DNA of 64,000 nucleotides from Nageia nagi. Its lineage: Eukaryota > Pinophyta. Positions 11,517-22,689 of the stretch are shown piece by piece. The stretch covers positions 41,974,001 to 42,038,000 of the forward strand of contig JBITNC010000001.1 of the NCBI GenBank assembly GCA_050084985.1, written 5' to 3'. Each line of letters opens with the position of its first letter. Positions within the stretch are counted from its first letter, which is position 1. The notes below the pieces were generated by a model. It was given only the letters and a program-made list of their open reading frames with translations. It made no database searches and was not told where the DNA came from. Position numbers and translations under genes: made by a program.

Positions 11517-11880
11517 AATATTAAAGTTGAACTAGAGAAAACACCAACAATTATGTAACTAGACAAAGTTACTCTTGTGAATACTATGATGATGGAAATA
11601 TCTATGAGATTTACAATGTATGATAATGATTTTTGGGTGCTAAAGGCCAATAGTGGTGAGGAGTATATGGTATAACAAGTTTGATAGTAAGATGTTGACA
11701 TATCTAGGATATGATTGCTTAGGGAGTGTGGATATAAATATTTGTTACTTCTAGAGATGATGAGTCCATTGGAGGATGATCTACTTTTTATTTATTCATG
11801 CTATAATTTATTGAGAAGGGGAATATTACAAACTCATGCTCTACCATCAAATATGAATCACACTTAAAAAATCCATTATT
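11517..11880 (+). pseudogene. Fragment of the BAHD gene, 3' end
   Basis: This copies the last 290 or so bases of exon 2 and about 80 bases of 3' flank of the gene at 4927-6417 (matching about 6122-6480). Matching words include tattaaag, accaacaattatg, tgtatgataatgattt, acaagtttgat, cagggagtgtggatat (here ttagggagtgtggatat) and ggaggatgat. The DFGWG codons have decayed to a DFWV-like reading. Stops and indels are present, for example at gagaaggggaatattac. It contains no HXXXD motif and no promoter. It lies between a minus-strand Gypsy RT and an unassigned decayed frame. Many differences are C-to-T or G-to-A. It is a dead partial duplicate. Confidence 0.9.
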
Positions 11881-11884
11881 TTCC

Positions 11885-12520
11885 TTTCAAAAATACTTAT
11901 TTGCCCCATAATGAATTTAAACATCATAAGGGTCAACCTCCTATGATGCACCTTGTTCCCATTACTCTTTTGATAGTCCTTAACCTCCTTGTCTAGTTTT
12001 GTGTATAAAAAGGTTAGAATATTCATCTTCGTACATTAAGGTGATTCAAAACCTAAAGTGAAATATCCTTACCCAAATATTGGTGGTGTCTAAAGTAATA
12101 AACTACATGATGACCATGGTCACTTTTGGCCATGACTCTAGAAGAGATGTATGAGCAACCACATCATGTTTCTCACATTATAGCTTAGGGCCTCCCTTGC
12201 AGAATTTGGTAAGATTTATATTAAGGATATGGTTATCTCACCTCAATGTTTCTCCCATCAGTGAAATTCCCATCACTTAAGAAAGGAGATTCTAGTTCAC
12301 TTGGAAGCTTATGCCAAAAAATTTAATTTCCCTCCCTTTCTAGCTCTCCATAAACTATTAGAAGATGTCCTCATTGCAGCCCTTAAATTTCTCTAGGAAG
12401 TTAAGCAACCCCCTAAATATAGAATAGTTCTCATGGTAGAAGAGACATTGAGCTTTCATGGTTCCAAATGAGACTTTGGTATATCTACATCTACCTTCCT
12501 CTTAGGTGCCATGGCCATAA
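11885..12520 (-). pseudogene. Unassigned decayed reading frame
   Basis: On the minus strand one frame reads through with about a dozen in-frame stops and an early frameshift. It shows protein-like segments: MAPKRKVDVDIP at the start, then FLEKFKGCNEDI, KGREIKFFGISFQVN, VMGISLMGE, KFCKGGPKL and SLLESWPKVTMVIM. The spacing of charged and hydrophobic residues looks like a former protein of at least 200 residues. I do not recognise the family. From its place it is probably an extra frame of a retroelement, but that is inference. Confidence 0.45.
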
Positions 12521-13240
12521 GGATCCAATTATTTTATTACATACATCTAGGATTACTTTTGTATAAATAACCTAGCTCGCTATCACCTTAGGCCCATTAG
12601 CTGCTCGAGAATCCTCATCTTCTTAGGTTGTAATCCATAGAGATTATTACTTAAATAAGATCCACCTCATATGATATGACATACTCCTCCATATGGATGG
12701 ATTTCCACATGTCCCCCCACATATCTTAGCCTTTCACCTCATCACTTTGATTACCAAACTCTGGAGTGAAATATCGATGACATCATGGAATGTCATGTCC
12801 TCTCCATCCTTGGAAAAGATAAAACTCTATTTTTTCCTCCTCATAATCTATTGATGGAACCCTCCCTCTTTTCTTACATGCAAGCTTTTTGGGCACATTT
12901 ACAAATATGAGGGAGCTTGCATATCTACCATAGTTTGTTAGCTAGCCAACAATGACACACCTTACACCTCATTTGCATAGTATTCCTACATCTAAAATAT
13001 AAATTATCAAATAAGGAGCCCCTTCTATGATGAGCCCACCTTTTCCAGCTCACCTCCACATGGCACCTACTTTTTAGCTCAAGCCAACTCAACTATCTAG
13101 TCTAACACTTCTTGACTAATCTCTCCATACATATTTTAAAATTTAAATTTGTTTACCACTCCAAAGTGTGGCTATTGATAGCTTTATTTTTCAGCTTTAT
13201 CTTGATCCTCCTTGGCTTGTAACTCATGTCAGTCTGTGAA
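12521..13240. other. Probable LINE 3' region or unassigned repeat
   Basis: Between the unassigned frame and the LINE RNase H there is less AT-rich sequence with many CC words. It may be the 3' untranslated part of the minus-strand LINE or a different element. No domain is recognised. Confidence 0.35.
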
Positions 13241-15295
13241 ATCAAATTCCCATACTTTTCATTCCTACCAATTCACTACCTCATTAGCTAAGTGATCCAT
13301 TAAGTGATTAGCTTCTCAATAATCATGGAGTATTTTGATATGATCCACATCATTAATGATACACTAAGACTCCTCTATTATATTGCTAATGTCCCAAATT
13401 GATGGAGAGTTACCCTTTAACAAGTTGATTACATTCACAAAATCACTTATGATGACCCAATTAGTGCAATTACACCTACTTATCATGGAAAGACTAATGA
13501 ATGTCACCCTAATATCCATAAAATAACTCATTTGATACCCTAAAGGTTTAATAAATAACATATTAATCCTCCCCAAATGATCTCTTATCACTGTGTGGCT
13601 CCATCCATACTAGGGTTACCTTTCAAGAAGCCATCAAAATTAATGGCCAACAATCCTATGAAAGGTAATCTCTAATGGAATTCCTTACAAGGGTGTTTCT
13701 CCCTATAATTATTCTCTATTCTAACCCCCAATTAAATAGGGTTGGAGCATCCCTCATGAACCCCACACAACTTTGAACTTAATAATAGAAAGATTCTCTA
13801 GGATAAAGTGTGAGATTCTATGGGTAACCCGACTGGCATCTAAGCAATTTTCCTTAAAAAATTGATGATTATGTTCCTTCCATATTCCCTTCAAAAATGA
13901 GCTAAGATTAACTCCCATAATTTATGCAATCTTATGCTAATAAAAAGGGCTCTCTCATTGAATCAACATTTCCTTAACAGTATGAGGTAGAACCAAATAT
14001 GTCTTAAATTACTAAAAAATATATAGGAACACCTCTTGGATAAACTCATAGTGAATCAATAGATGATGATATATTGATTACTCCTCCCTTTTATACAAAA
14101 TACATATATTTTCCAACTTGAATCCCCTGTTTCTTAGGTTATCTATGGTGAGTATTTTGTTCAAGTTAGTTATCTAGAGAAAAAAGGCTTCTTTATGTAT
14201 GAAGTGTTTGATCAAGACTTTCTTCATCATGTTCCATGGTAAGTTATTGATGTTGTAAACTTGATAACCTAGCCTTAATGAGTACATACCATGCTTCTCT
14301 TTAACCCAAACAAAGGAATCCTCCTTACCATGAGGGAGAAACATAATCTTTCAAAATTTTATTAATCAAAACCAGAGTTCCTTCCTAAGCCACTATGGGA
14401 TTCAATGTTTTCTTAGTGGCTAATAAGCTCTTACAAGTGAAAAAATAGGATTTTAAGATTTTTAAATTGGCTAATATTTGGACACCCAGAAGGGGGGCAT
14501 TCACCTAAAATTATAGGTAGGTATTAATTTAATGTATCTAATCATCAAAAAATCAACATATCATATGTATATAGTATGTATCCACTTACACCTTTTATTT
14601 TAAAGGCTATATTTTTACCAAAATATTGAAATTGATTTTCCTTGATTTCAATAATTATTTTTTGGATCAATCCTTAGGAATAACCCTAGTGGTATTATCG
14701 AGCTCTAATTTCCTCCATGCTTCCTCTCTCATCTATAAAGGTAGCTAGCAACCCATTTCCCATACTTTCCTATTATACTTCTAATAATAGGGATCAAATT
14801 CCTTTATTCCATCAAGGGACCCTCCATGAGCTAGTGATCCATACAAAAATTAATTTGATTACCATCCCTAATGATCCAATATCTATTACTTAAGAGAGAT
14901 TCCTTAGTACTTTGTAAACCATTCTAGAGAGAAGAACCAACTCTAGGATTTTCCTCATCAAGAGAGGAGGAATTCGAGATGTATTTTGAGTTAATGATCT
15001 TCACCCAAGGTTTATCTTCATTTAATACAATTTTCCATCCTAACTTACCTAGGAGAGCTAAGTTCATTTTTCTTAAGGTTCTTGATTCCAATACCCCCCT
15101 AAGCAAAGGGAATATAAACCTACTTTATAACCACTAAAACCATTATTTTCTTCTCCTCCATGCCTATCCATAAGAAATGTCTTTGAATTTTGATTATTTT
15201 CTACTGAACCATCACTCGAATTTTAAAAATAGACATAAAATACATTGGTAAACTCTAGATGACTGAATTGATCAATTGTAGCTTCCCTCCTAGAA
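13241..15295 (-). mobile_element. LINE (non-LTR retrotransposon), 3' half
   Basis: On the minus strand, broken frames give, in order: the RT C-terminal region at about 14900-15295 (FKIRVMVQ, IQRHFLWIGMEEKK, then RTLRKMNLALLGKLGWK), a zinc-binding RT-associated domain at about 14080-14340 (PHGKEDSFVWV, TIDNLRNRGFKLENICILYKREE with a decayed Cys pattern), and an RNase H domain at about 13245-13620 (IRDHLGRI, KPLG, CTNWVI, NVINLLKGNSPSIWDISN, LHVYREANHLAD). This order is standard for plant L1-type LINEs that carry RNase H. The element is cut at 15295 by a Gypsy insertion and continues at 20706. There are many stops. Confidence 0.85.
15291..15295. repeat. Target site duplication, left
   Basis: TAGAA immediately left of the 5' LTR pairs with TAGAC at 20706-20710 immediately right of the 3' LTR. 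Four of five bases match, and the duplication falls where the LINE reading frame is split. Confidence 0.65.
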
Positions 15296-15685
15296 TGTTA
15301 GGATCCCATATCCTAAAATTTACTTATATTATAATAGTTTATTAATTAGAATATCAACTTATATTAAATGTAAGGGGACCAACATATTTGTAAAGCAAAT
15401 CACTGTTTTGTATTGAGCGATCGATTAGGGTTAGGGTAGGTAGACTATAACTATGTGTGAAAATATAATAGTTATCATCTTGGAAAATATATTATTTGAT
15501 TTGTAAAGAGATAGTACCATTGAAGTGGCTTGTGATTCATTTTGGTTATTCAATAAAGTGATTTTGTTATTAGCTTTCTCAATTTAGATTTGTGTTTCTT
15601 ATGTTGAGATATTGAGAAACATTTTGCTATTGTTTTACTATCATTTTGGTGAGAATCCCATTTAATAACTTATAGGATCCTAACA
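15296..15685 (+). repeat. 5' LTR (390 bp)
   Basis: The LTR begins TGTTAGGATCCCATATC and ends ATAGGATCCTAACA, with TG...CA termini and an imperfect terminal inversion. It matches 20317-20705. Inside, TTAGGGTTAGGG-type sequence (a telobox) at 15425-15437 follows the palindromic GAGCGATCGATT. These features are kept in both LTRs. Confidence 0.92.
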
Positions 15686-15687
15686 TA

Positions 15688-15699
15688 TGGTATTAGAGC
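15688..15699 (+). other. Primer binding site
   Basis: TGGTATTAGAGC starts two bases after the LTR. It is one base from TGGTATCAGAGC, the usual plant primer binding site complementary to the 3' end of initiator methionine tRNA. Confidence 0.85.
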
Positions 15700-16539
15700 T
15701 TCAATTTTGGCACCTATGGGTTGGTTAAGGATTAAGATTTCTATGTCTCTAACTGAAATAATGCCAAAATTTTGCCAAAACATCAAGGTCTCATAGAGTT
15801 GGAATCTTAGATTTTGCCCATTTTATAGCCAAAACTCTGCCATATTTTTTTTAGAATTTGGGCCAAATTGTTTCCACCATACTCATAAGCTTCATTCATA
15901 CCATGCCATTCCTACATCATGCCCTTCTAACTATCCTCCTATTCACTATTTTGCAACCTCCATACTAGAAGCCACCGCCATTTCTAAAATAATATTTTTT
16001 TCTCCTTATAGAACCCTATCTTTCCTTACCATAAATAGTAACTACTAAAAAGGGTAAAAACTTTTGAGGCCATTATCTTACAAATGGTGAGGAATTAGGG
16101 GATTCTAAAAAAGTCGATCCATTACCTATGGTAACGACTTTTTAGAAAAATAAGTATTAATTTTTTAAAATCATCATTTTGGTACCTATCCCATTGTAAT
16201 TATTTTTTCCTACTGATCATTTTGATATATAGCACCCATACACTTTTTTAGTTTCCAAAAATTGTAATTTCTAAAAATAGTAGTTCCTAAAATAGTTATA
16301 TGGTTTACGATTGAAGATCCTTGGATATTGATAAATTATCATAGTGAATAAACCATATAATAGACCTAATAGGTGATTCTCACCTCTCCACCACTCTTGA
16401 TGAACTCAAAATATTAATTGAAGTGATAACTACTACTTATGGTCATATGGATTGAAAGGTTCAAGTCCTGGAGCAAGCCATAGCTCATAACACATCCTTG
16501 ATTGCAAGTGGATCAATTTAATCTGAACCATATATTTGC

Positions 16540-17350
16540 CAAGGATTCCAAAACTTTCATGGACCATAATAAGACTTAATTCTTTCACATACAACAAAAT
16601 TGCACTTTCCAAAATTTGATGGTGATGACCCCACTAGCTGGATAATCAGATCGAGTAATATTTTTCTTTAAATCAAATACCTATTGCACCAAAGGTGAAC
16701 CTTTCCTCTTTTCATCTAGAGCATAAAGCCATACAATGGTACCCATGGTTTGAAAAGGAAAATGGCACCTCATCTTAGGAGGATTTCACCTGTAACCTCC
16801 TTTTCATATTTGGTCTTATTGATTTTGAGGATTTTATTGGTGCCCTTACCAAACTATGCTAAATGACTACAGTGAGAGAATACCAAATTGAATTTGAAAA
16901 GTTTGCTAATCATAGTAAAGGATTAGATGAGGGATTCTTTTTTAGTTATATCATTAGCAAGCTAAAGGAAGAAAATCAAGTGGAAGTCAAAATGTTCAAT
17001 CCCAAAACAAGATAGTAGCAATAGGGTTTGTAAAGTTGGTAGAGGATAAGCTTAATTCATAATGTAAAAATACCAAACAAACCATTTGGAAACCATAAAT
17101 TTTCCAAAGTGATCACAAACCACCACAATCCTTATTGGTTAAAAGAAATTTAACTACTATTGAGATGGAGCATAAAAAAAAGGCTTTGTTATAATTACAT
17201 TGAAAAATTTGAAATGGGACATCATTATACAACTCAAAAATTATATATCATGGATGCGGATTCCCCTGTGGAACCATGAAAAGAGGCTTTTGAGGATGCT
17301 ATGGTAAATATTGAAGAGGAATCAAACCAACCAGCTAAATTTGTTCTTGA
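16540..17350 (+). pseudogene. gag of the Gypsy element
   Basis: Broken frames contain FDGDDPTSWIIR near 16615 and a following region matching the retrotransposon gag layout (a stretch before a highly charged region with EFEKFANHSKG-like words). There are several stops and at least one frameshift. The product would have been the capsid-like structural protein of the element. Confidence 0.6.
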
Positions 17351-17414
17351 AATTTCTTGCAATACCCTCTAAGGGTTTGTATCTCCACAAACCATGAAAG
17401 TTTAGGGATATTTT

Positions 17415-17740
17415 AGGGATAATTATTGATAATACTGCTTGAATCCAAAAGCACCCATAATTTTATGGATCCTCATATGGGTAAAAGGAACCACTCTTAT
17501 ATCTATTTACATAATAATTCTGAGGTGATTATAGGTAATGGAGGAAAAATTGCTTGCAAAGTATGGTATCACAATATCAAGCTCAGCATGGGTGACTACA
17601 AGATGCAAAGTGACATGTATGTTCTACCATTTGGTAGGTATGATGTGGTCCTTGGTATATAATGGCTGATGAAATTGGGCCCTATTTTTTGGGATTTTCA
17701 TGAGCTATGGATGCAATTCAAAGTTAATGAGAATTAATAT
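17415..17740 (+). pseudogene. Aspartic protease of the Gypsy element
   Basis: The frame reads LLESKSTHNFMDPHMGK, then VIIGNGGKIACK, MYVLPFGRYDVVLGI, a stop, and WLMKLGPIFWDF. In working relatives the first motif carries DSGSTHNF. Here the catalytic Asp-Ser-Gly triplet has become Glu-Ser-Lys, which would remove activity. The protease would have cut the Gag-Pol polyprotein. Confidence 0.8.
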
Positions 17741-17979
17741 ACTCTCGAAGAAATTAATATGGGGTGATCACAAATTTTTAGTTAACATTACATGGAGAAA
17801 CTATTGAATAAATGAAGAATGGTGGGATAAGTATTCTCTATTCAGCTAGCCCTGCAAGACTCACCTAAAGTACAAGAATTACAATAAGTACTCACCCATC
17901 ATACTAGAGTATTTGAAGAACCCTATGGGTTTTTGCCCCATCTCCCTCATGACCATGCCATCTAATTAATCCTTAGGAG

Positions 17980-19260
17980 TCAACCATCCAACATTCAACC
18001 TTACTACTACCCCTATATCTAGAAGGATGAAATAGAAAATCTGGTGGAAGATATGTTAGAAACTAGCATCATTTTCCCAAGTGTGAGTCCTTAATCTCCT
18101 TTAGTTTTGTTGGTTCACAAAAAAGATGGGCCATGGTGAATGTGCATCAACTTTCGAGCTCTAAACAAATCATCAAGGATAAGTTTCCCATTCTAGTCAT
18201 TGATGAACTGTTAGATGAACTCCATGGTGTCAAATATTCCTCCAAGTTAGATCTCTAATTCGGGTACCACTAAATTCAACTTTGCATGGAAGACATCCCT
18301 AAAACTACTTTTCACACACATGAAGGTCATTATGAGTTTTGAGTAATTTCCTTTGATCTTACTAATGCTCCATCCACCTTCTAGAGTATGATGAACTAAG
18401 TATTATGCCCTTATCTTTGAAAAATTATTTTAGTTTTCTTTAATGATATTTTGATCTACAACAAAACTTGGGAGGATCACTTATCTATGTTAGATAAAAC
18501 TTTGTAACTCCTCCATGAGAATCAATTGTATTCCAAGTGCTCTAAATGTTCCTTTGGCTAACAAGAGATCAAATACCTTGGGCACATTAGTTCAAAAGAA
18601 GGTGTCAAGGTGGGCCCATTGAAGATTTTGGATATGCAAACTTGGTCTCTCCCTAAATCCTTGAAAAGCTTATAGGGCTTCCTCATATTGATAGGGTACT
18701 ATCATAAATTTATGAAATATTATGGAAATATTATAGCCCCACTTACAATAATTCTTGAGAAGAATGCCTTCAATTGATTAGTAGCTACAAAACAATTCTT
18801 TCAACAATTGAAGGTTGCCATGTGCTTTACTCTAGTATTGGCCATACTAGATTTCTCTAAGACCTTCATAATTGAGAGTGATGACTTTGGTGTTAGAATT
18901 GGAGCCATGTTGATGCAATAAGGGTGATCCTTGGCTTTCATAAGCAAGGCCCTCTTAGGTAGAAACTTGTCTAAATCCACCTATGAAAAGGAAATGCTTG
19001 CAATAATTGATGTCATTCAGTATTGGATACCCTACCTCATTGATGGCCATTTTATCATCATAATCAACCACCATAGTTTGAAATACTTAATGGAATAATG
19101 CATCTCCATCTTGTAACAACAAAAGTGGATCCCTAAACTCTTGGGGTATGACTATGAGATTGTGTATAGAAAAGGTAGTGAGAATGTAGTTGTTGATGCT
19201 CTTTCACAAAAATTTGTGGATCCATTAGCACTTCAAGCCCTTTCATTTCTAGTTACTAAC
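17980..19260 (+). pseudogene. Reverse transcriptase and RNase H of the Gypsy element
   Basis: RT words in order: SPLVLLVHKKDGPW (about 18085-18140), CINFRALNK, FPLILLMLHPP and a decayed FFNDILIYN region near 18440-18470. RNase H and connection words follow: DFSKTF and ESDDFGVRIGAMLMQ near 18855-18920, STYEKEMLAI at about 18977-19007, and a YDYEIVYRKGSENVVVDAL stretch near 19150-19205. Stops and small indels are spread through the region. Confidence 0.8.
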
Positions 19261-19399
19261 TAGATCAACTAGGTTAAACAAGAATAGCTCTAGGATAGTT
19301 TCATACATTCAGTGATTCAATAGCTATAGAAAGTTTCAATGAGTAAATCCCTATTTTCTTGGTATGAGGGAATTTTACAATTCAAAGGTAGTATTGCAT

Positions 19400-20225
19400 T
19401 ACCAATGAACTCTTCATGTTGCAAGTTGATATTTTAAGAGTTGCATGCTACACCAATAGCTATCCATTTTGGATTTTTGAAAGCCTATCAATGGGTGCTT
19501 CGCTCTTTCTATTGGTCAAGTAGGAAATGGGACATAAAAGGTTTGTACCCAAATACGATGTTTATCAGTGATAGAAAGGGGAGACAGTGGGAACCCTAGG
19601 ATTGCTTTTGCCTTTATGAATATCAAAGTGAACTTGGAAAGATATTTCAATGGATTTTATTGAAAGTATTCCAAAATCATATGACAAAGTTATTATCATG
19701 GTAGTAGTGGATTGACTCTCCAAGTATGCGCACTTCTATCCATTAGTACATCCATAAAAGGCCATCAATGTTGCCCAACTCTTTCTTGATAACATTTTCA
19801 AACTCCATGACATGCCTTATACCATTTTTAGTGACCATGATTTGACATTCATGAGCAAATTCTAGAAAAAATGTTTTAAACTCTAGGGCACTACACTCAA
19901 TATGAGCTCTACTTATCACCCCTAAATAAATGGTTAGGCAAAGATTGTTAATAAATGCTTGGAAACATATCTCTATTATTTTGCTTCAACCTAACCAATT
20001 CATTAGGTAAAATAGCCTCCTTTAGCTGAATGGTGGTATAGTAATTCATATAATACTTCTATCAAGATGACTCCCTATGAAGCTCTATATGGCCAACCCC
20101 CACCCATAATCATCTCTTACATTCTGGGTGGCACCAATATCCAAGAAGTAGGCACCACCTTAACGAATCATGGATACATCATTCACATCCTTTGGGAAAA
20201 TCTTCAAGTGGTTTAACATTGAATG
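19400..20225 (+). pseudogene. Integrase of the Gypsy element, C-terminus missing
   Basis: The core begins WISMDFIESIPKSYDK (about 19635-19685) and continues through VVVD, SKYAHFYPLVHP, NIFKLHDMPYTIFSDHDLTF, TYHP, NGQAKIVNKCLETYL and MTPYEALYGQPPP. The two catalytic Asp positions remain (MDF and SDHD), but the Glu expected in GQTE is Lys in GQAK. The frame ends soon after LWENLQVV near 20215, without the C-terminal domain or chromodomain usual for related elements. Confidence 0.82.
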
Positions 20226-20249
20226 AAATAATAAGATGATCAATAATGG

Positions 20250-20340
20250 GTGGCATGTTAGGATCCCATATCATAACATAGCTTTTAGGAAAAAGCTCTC
20301 TTTAAGAGGGGTGGCATGTTAGGATCCCATATCATAACAT
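20250..20340 (+). repeat. 30-bp direct repeat at the PPT/LTR junction
   Basis: A 30-base word beginning GTGGCATGTTAGGATCCC and ending ATCATAACAT occurs at 20250-20279 and again at 20311-20340, a period of 61 bases. The second copy spans the true start of the 3' LTR. The first is an extra partial junction just upstream. Confidence 0.9.
20304..20316 (+). other. Polypurine tract
   Basis: AAGAGGGGTGGCA directly precedes the 3' LTR. It has the purine run expected to prime plus-strand DNA synthesis. Confidence 0.75.
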
Positions 20341-20705
20341 TTTCTTAGATTATAATAGTTTATTAATTAGAATATAAGCTTATATTAAATGAAAGGATAC
20401 CAAAATATTTGTAAGGTGAATCACCATTTTGTATTGAGCGATCGATTAGGGTTAGGGTAGGCAGACTACAAATATGTGTGAAAATGGAATAGTTATTATC
20501 TTGTAAAATATATTGTTTGAGTTGTAAGGAGGTATCCCCTTGAAGTGGCCTATGATTCATTTTGGTTATTCAGTGAAGTGATTATGTTATTATCTTGCTC
20601 AATTTAGATTCATGTTTCCTGTGTTGAGATATTGAGATATGTTTTGCTATTGTTTCACTATCATTTTGGTGATAATCCCATTTAAAAACTTGTAGGTTTC
20701 TAACA
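20317..20705 (+). repeat. 3' LTR (389 bp)
   Basis: The LTR starts TGTTAGGATCCCATATC and ends GTAGGTTTCTAACA. It aligns end to end with 15296-15685, including the telobox at 20446-20453. It is followed at once by TAGAC, the degenerate target duplication. Confidence 0.92.
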
Positions 20706-20938
20706 TAGACTTAACAAAGCTCCTTTCCACCCTTGCATCTTCCATTAAAAGCATTCAATGAATAGATCGCATAAGGCCTCTTTCATGTAACCTATAAAGA
20801 TTGGCATTCCTAAGTTGATAGTAGGAATCTCCTCAATATAACATTCAAAGATTCTAGCCACTCTTTGTTGTATCATCAACCTAGTAGTATAAAAGAATAA
20901 CTTACTCTTCTAAAAATTTATCTTTTGACCTGCAGTAA
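20706..20938 (-). mobile_element. LINE, RT part beyond the Gypsy insertion
   Basis: On the minus strand the frame reads SGQKINF-like (here AGQKINF), then KSKLFFY, RVARIFECYIEEIPTINLGMPIF and QGWKGALLSL. In plant LINE RTs this leads straight into the GGKLQLIN segment found just left of 15296. It is therefore the upstream part of the LINE at 13241-15295, separated from it by the 5.4-kb Gypsy element. Confidence 0.85.
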
Positions 20939-20939
20939 C

Positions 20940-22689
20940 TTATAAAATAAGGAGAGAGGTATGGTATTGTAATATCAAAGAGAGTGGTAATGCTCAAAGG
21001 GCATATAAAGAGTTGTAATGTTGTAATGGTATACCTAATCCATTGTATTCCTCTTGCTAAGAAGAAGAGGGGAATGATTTATATTCATGATGGAGTGATT
21101 ATATTTATGGGTGAGGAGAAACCTATATTAGAATCTTGCAAAGAGATGAAGAGAGAGTATTGTAGCTATTTCTATTAAGCAATTCTTCCTTATTATATTT
21201 TGTAATTTATGGATTACAAGAATTACATTATTAATGCTTCTCTAGGAATGTAGCTTAACAACATGTTGAGTGAACCTCAAAAAATTGTTGTCTTCTCTTT
21301 ACCTGCATGTTTTATTTCTTCTATTCAAATTTTCTTTCACATAATCATATTTATAAATACTAATAATTGGTATTAAAGCTTAATGTTGGGATTTTAGCAA
21401 GTTTAAAGGATTGCAAGAGAAACTAGCTACTTCTCTTATTCTATCCCTTCCCCATCTTGTATACACAACTTGAAATTGGAAAGGGGTTTTCCATTGTATT
21501 GATTATGACTATGGAAGAGCATAGATTAATGAAGTAGTGGGAGCAATGATGATGTAGATCAAGTTAGATCTTGTATAAGGAAGTTTCAAGGAGATGATAT
21601 GGATACCAAAGGTGCACAATGGATCTTCAACATCAAGATATAGGAAATTCCACCAAGGATATTCAAAGATAGAGGTGAATTTTGAAGTTCCCTGTAGTTT
21701 CATATGATTTGCATACCAATGGTGTTGATTGTTTATGCAAGGAAATATTAGAAGGAATGGGATTTGGGAACCCACAAGGTTGGATGGTGCATGGTGTTTT
21801 ATATTCCAGATGAAAAGAGAAGGACAAGGATGCAAGGAAAGACTTAAAGAAGACTTCATGAGGATATGGTTGATCTAGGATGAACAAGAATAGTTCATGG
21901 AGCATCATAAGAAGAAGATAAAGTTGTGTTCCTATCTAAAGCAGTGAATCAATCTCTAAGTGGGATATTGTTGGGTGTGTAAAGCCTTATTCACAACTGA
22001 ATGAAGATGTGATCTCATGGCATAGTAATGAGATGCCTCCAATAATATTGCATAGATCCTATGATGAATAGGTTCATGTTATAGTTGCATGGCGATGGCC
22101 TCTAGTTGGTGCATGTCATTGAGTGAAATATTGGTTGTTACACCTAGAAGAAAGTGACAAATACATGAGGAATCTGCTTGTCATGGTGAGAGTATAATGT
22201 TATATCTAGAAATAATTTTTTTTGAATTTGTTATAACAATAATAATGGATTTATTATTATTATTATTATTATATTATTAAAGGCACAAACCATTTAGACA
22301 ATATTATCGTAAAGTATAATATATATATTGACATGTGCTATGTTGTATCAATGTGTAATTCTTGTATTGGCATAATAGAAGGATTCCCATGAGGCATTCT
22401 CATTGATGTATTCCTCCTACTGAGAAGAAGAGAGGAATGGTATTATAATTTCAAAGAGAATGGTAATATCATAAGGGTATATAGAGAGTTGTAATGTTGG
22501 AATGGTATACTAGATCCATTGTATTCCTCTAGCTGAGAAGAATGGGTCATAATCATAATGGAGTGATTATGTTTATGTGGGAGGAGAAACCCATGTGTGA
22601 GAAGCTTGCAAGGAGATGAAGAGAGGGTGTTGCAACTATTTTTGCTAAGTAGTTCTACTTTCACATAATCATATTTCTAAATCCCAACA
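20940..22689 (+). mobile_element. Short LTR retroelement
   Basis: Two related direct repeats bound this region: about 20940-21365 and 22405-22689. Shared words include gagagttgtaatgttg, aatggtatac, ccattgtattcctct, atggagtgattat and tttcacataatcatattt. The right copy has lost about 170 internal bases near its end. TTGGTATTAAAGC at 21366-21378 follows the left repeat and resembles the initiator methionine PBS. The internal part, about 1 kb, is heavily broken. Words such as KGAQWIFNIK near 21605 hint at a Copia-type RT, but this is weak. The element abuts the start of copy 2 of the paralogous segment at 22690. Confidence 0.7.
22250..22278. repeat. (TTA)n microsatellite
   Basis: About nine TTA/ATT trinucleotides with one interruption, inside the short LTR element. 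Confidence 0.85.

Larger units (their letters stand above)
15296..20705 (+). mobile_element. Ty3/Gypsy LTR retrotransposon, complete but decayed
   Basis: A 5.41-kb element with two LTRs, PBS, gag, protease, RT, RNase H, integrase, PPT and a near-match 5-bp target duplication, inserted into a minus-strand LINE. The two LTRs differ by roughly 10-15% by eye, so the insertion is old. The coding frames are interrupted by many stops, several in TAA/TAG form that would arise from C-to-T change of CAA/CAG/CGA codons. The integrase resembles that of chromovirus lineages, but no chromodomain is present. The integrase C-terminus runs almost directly into a duplicated PPT/LTR junction. Confidence 0.92.

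Noticed and set aside
11495-11701. A 68-codon minus-strand frame.
   Set aside because: It is antisense to the BAHD gene fragment. The same antisense frame exists opposite the parent gene at 6003-6284.
15421-15440. Possible interstitial telomeric repeat.
   Set aside because: Only about two TTAGGG-like units, which is a telobox rather than a telomere array. Plant telomeres use TTTAGGG.
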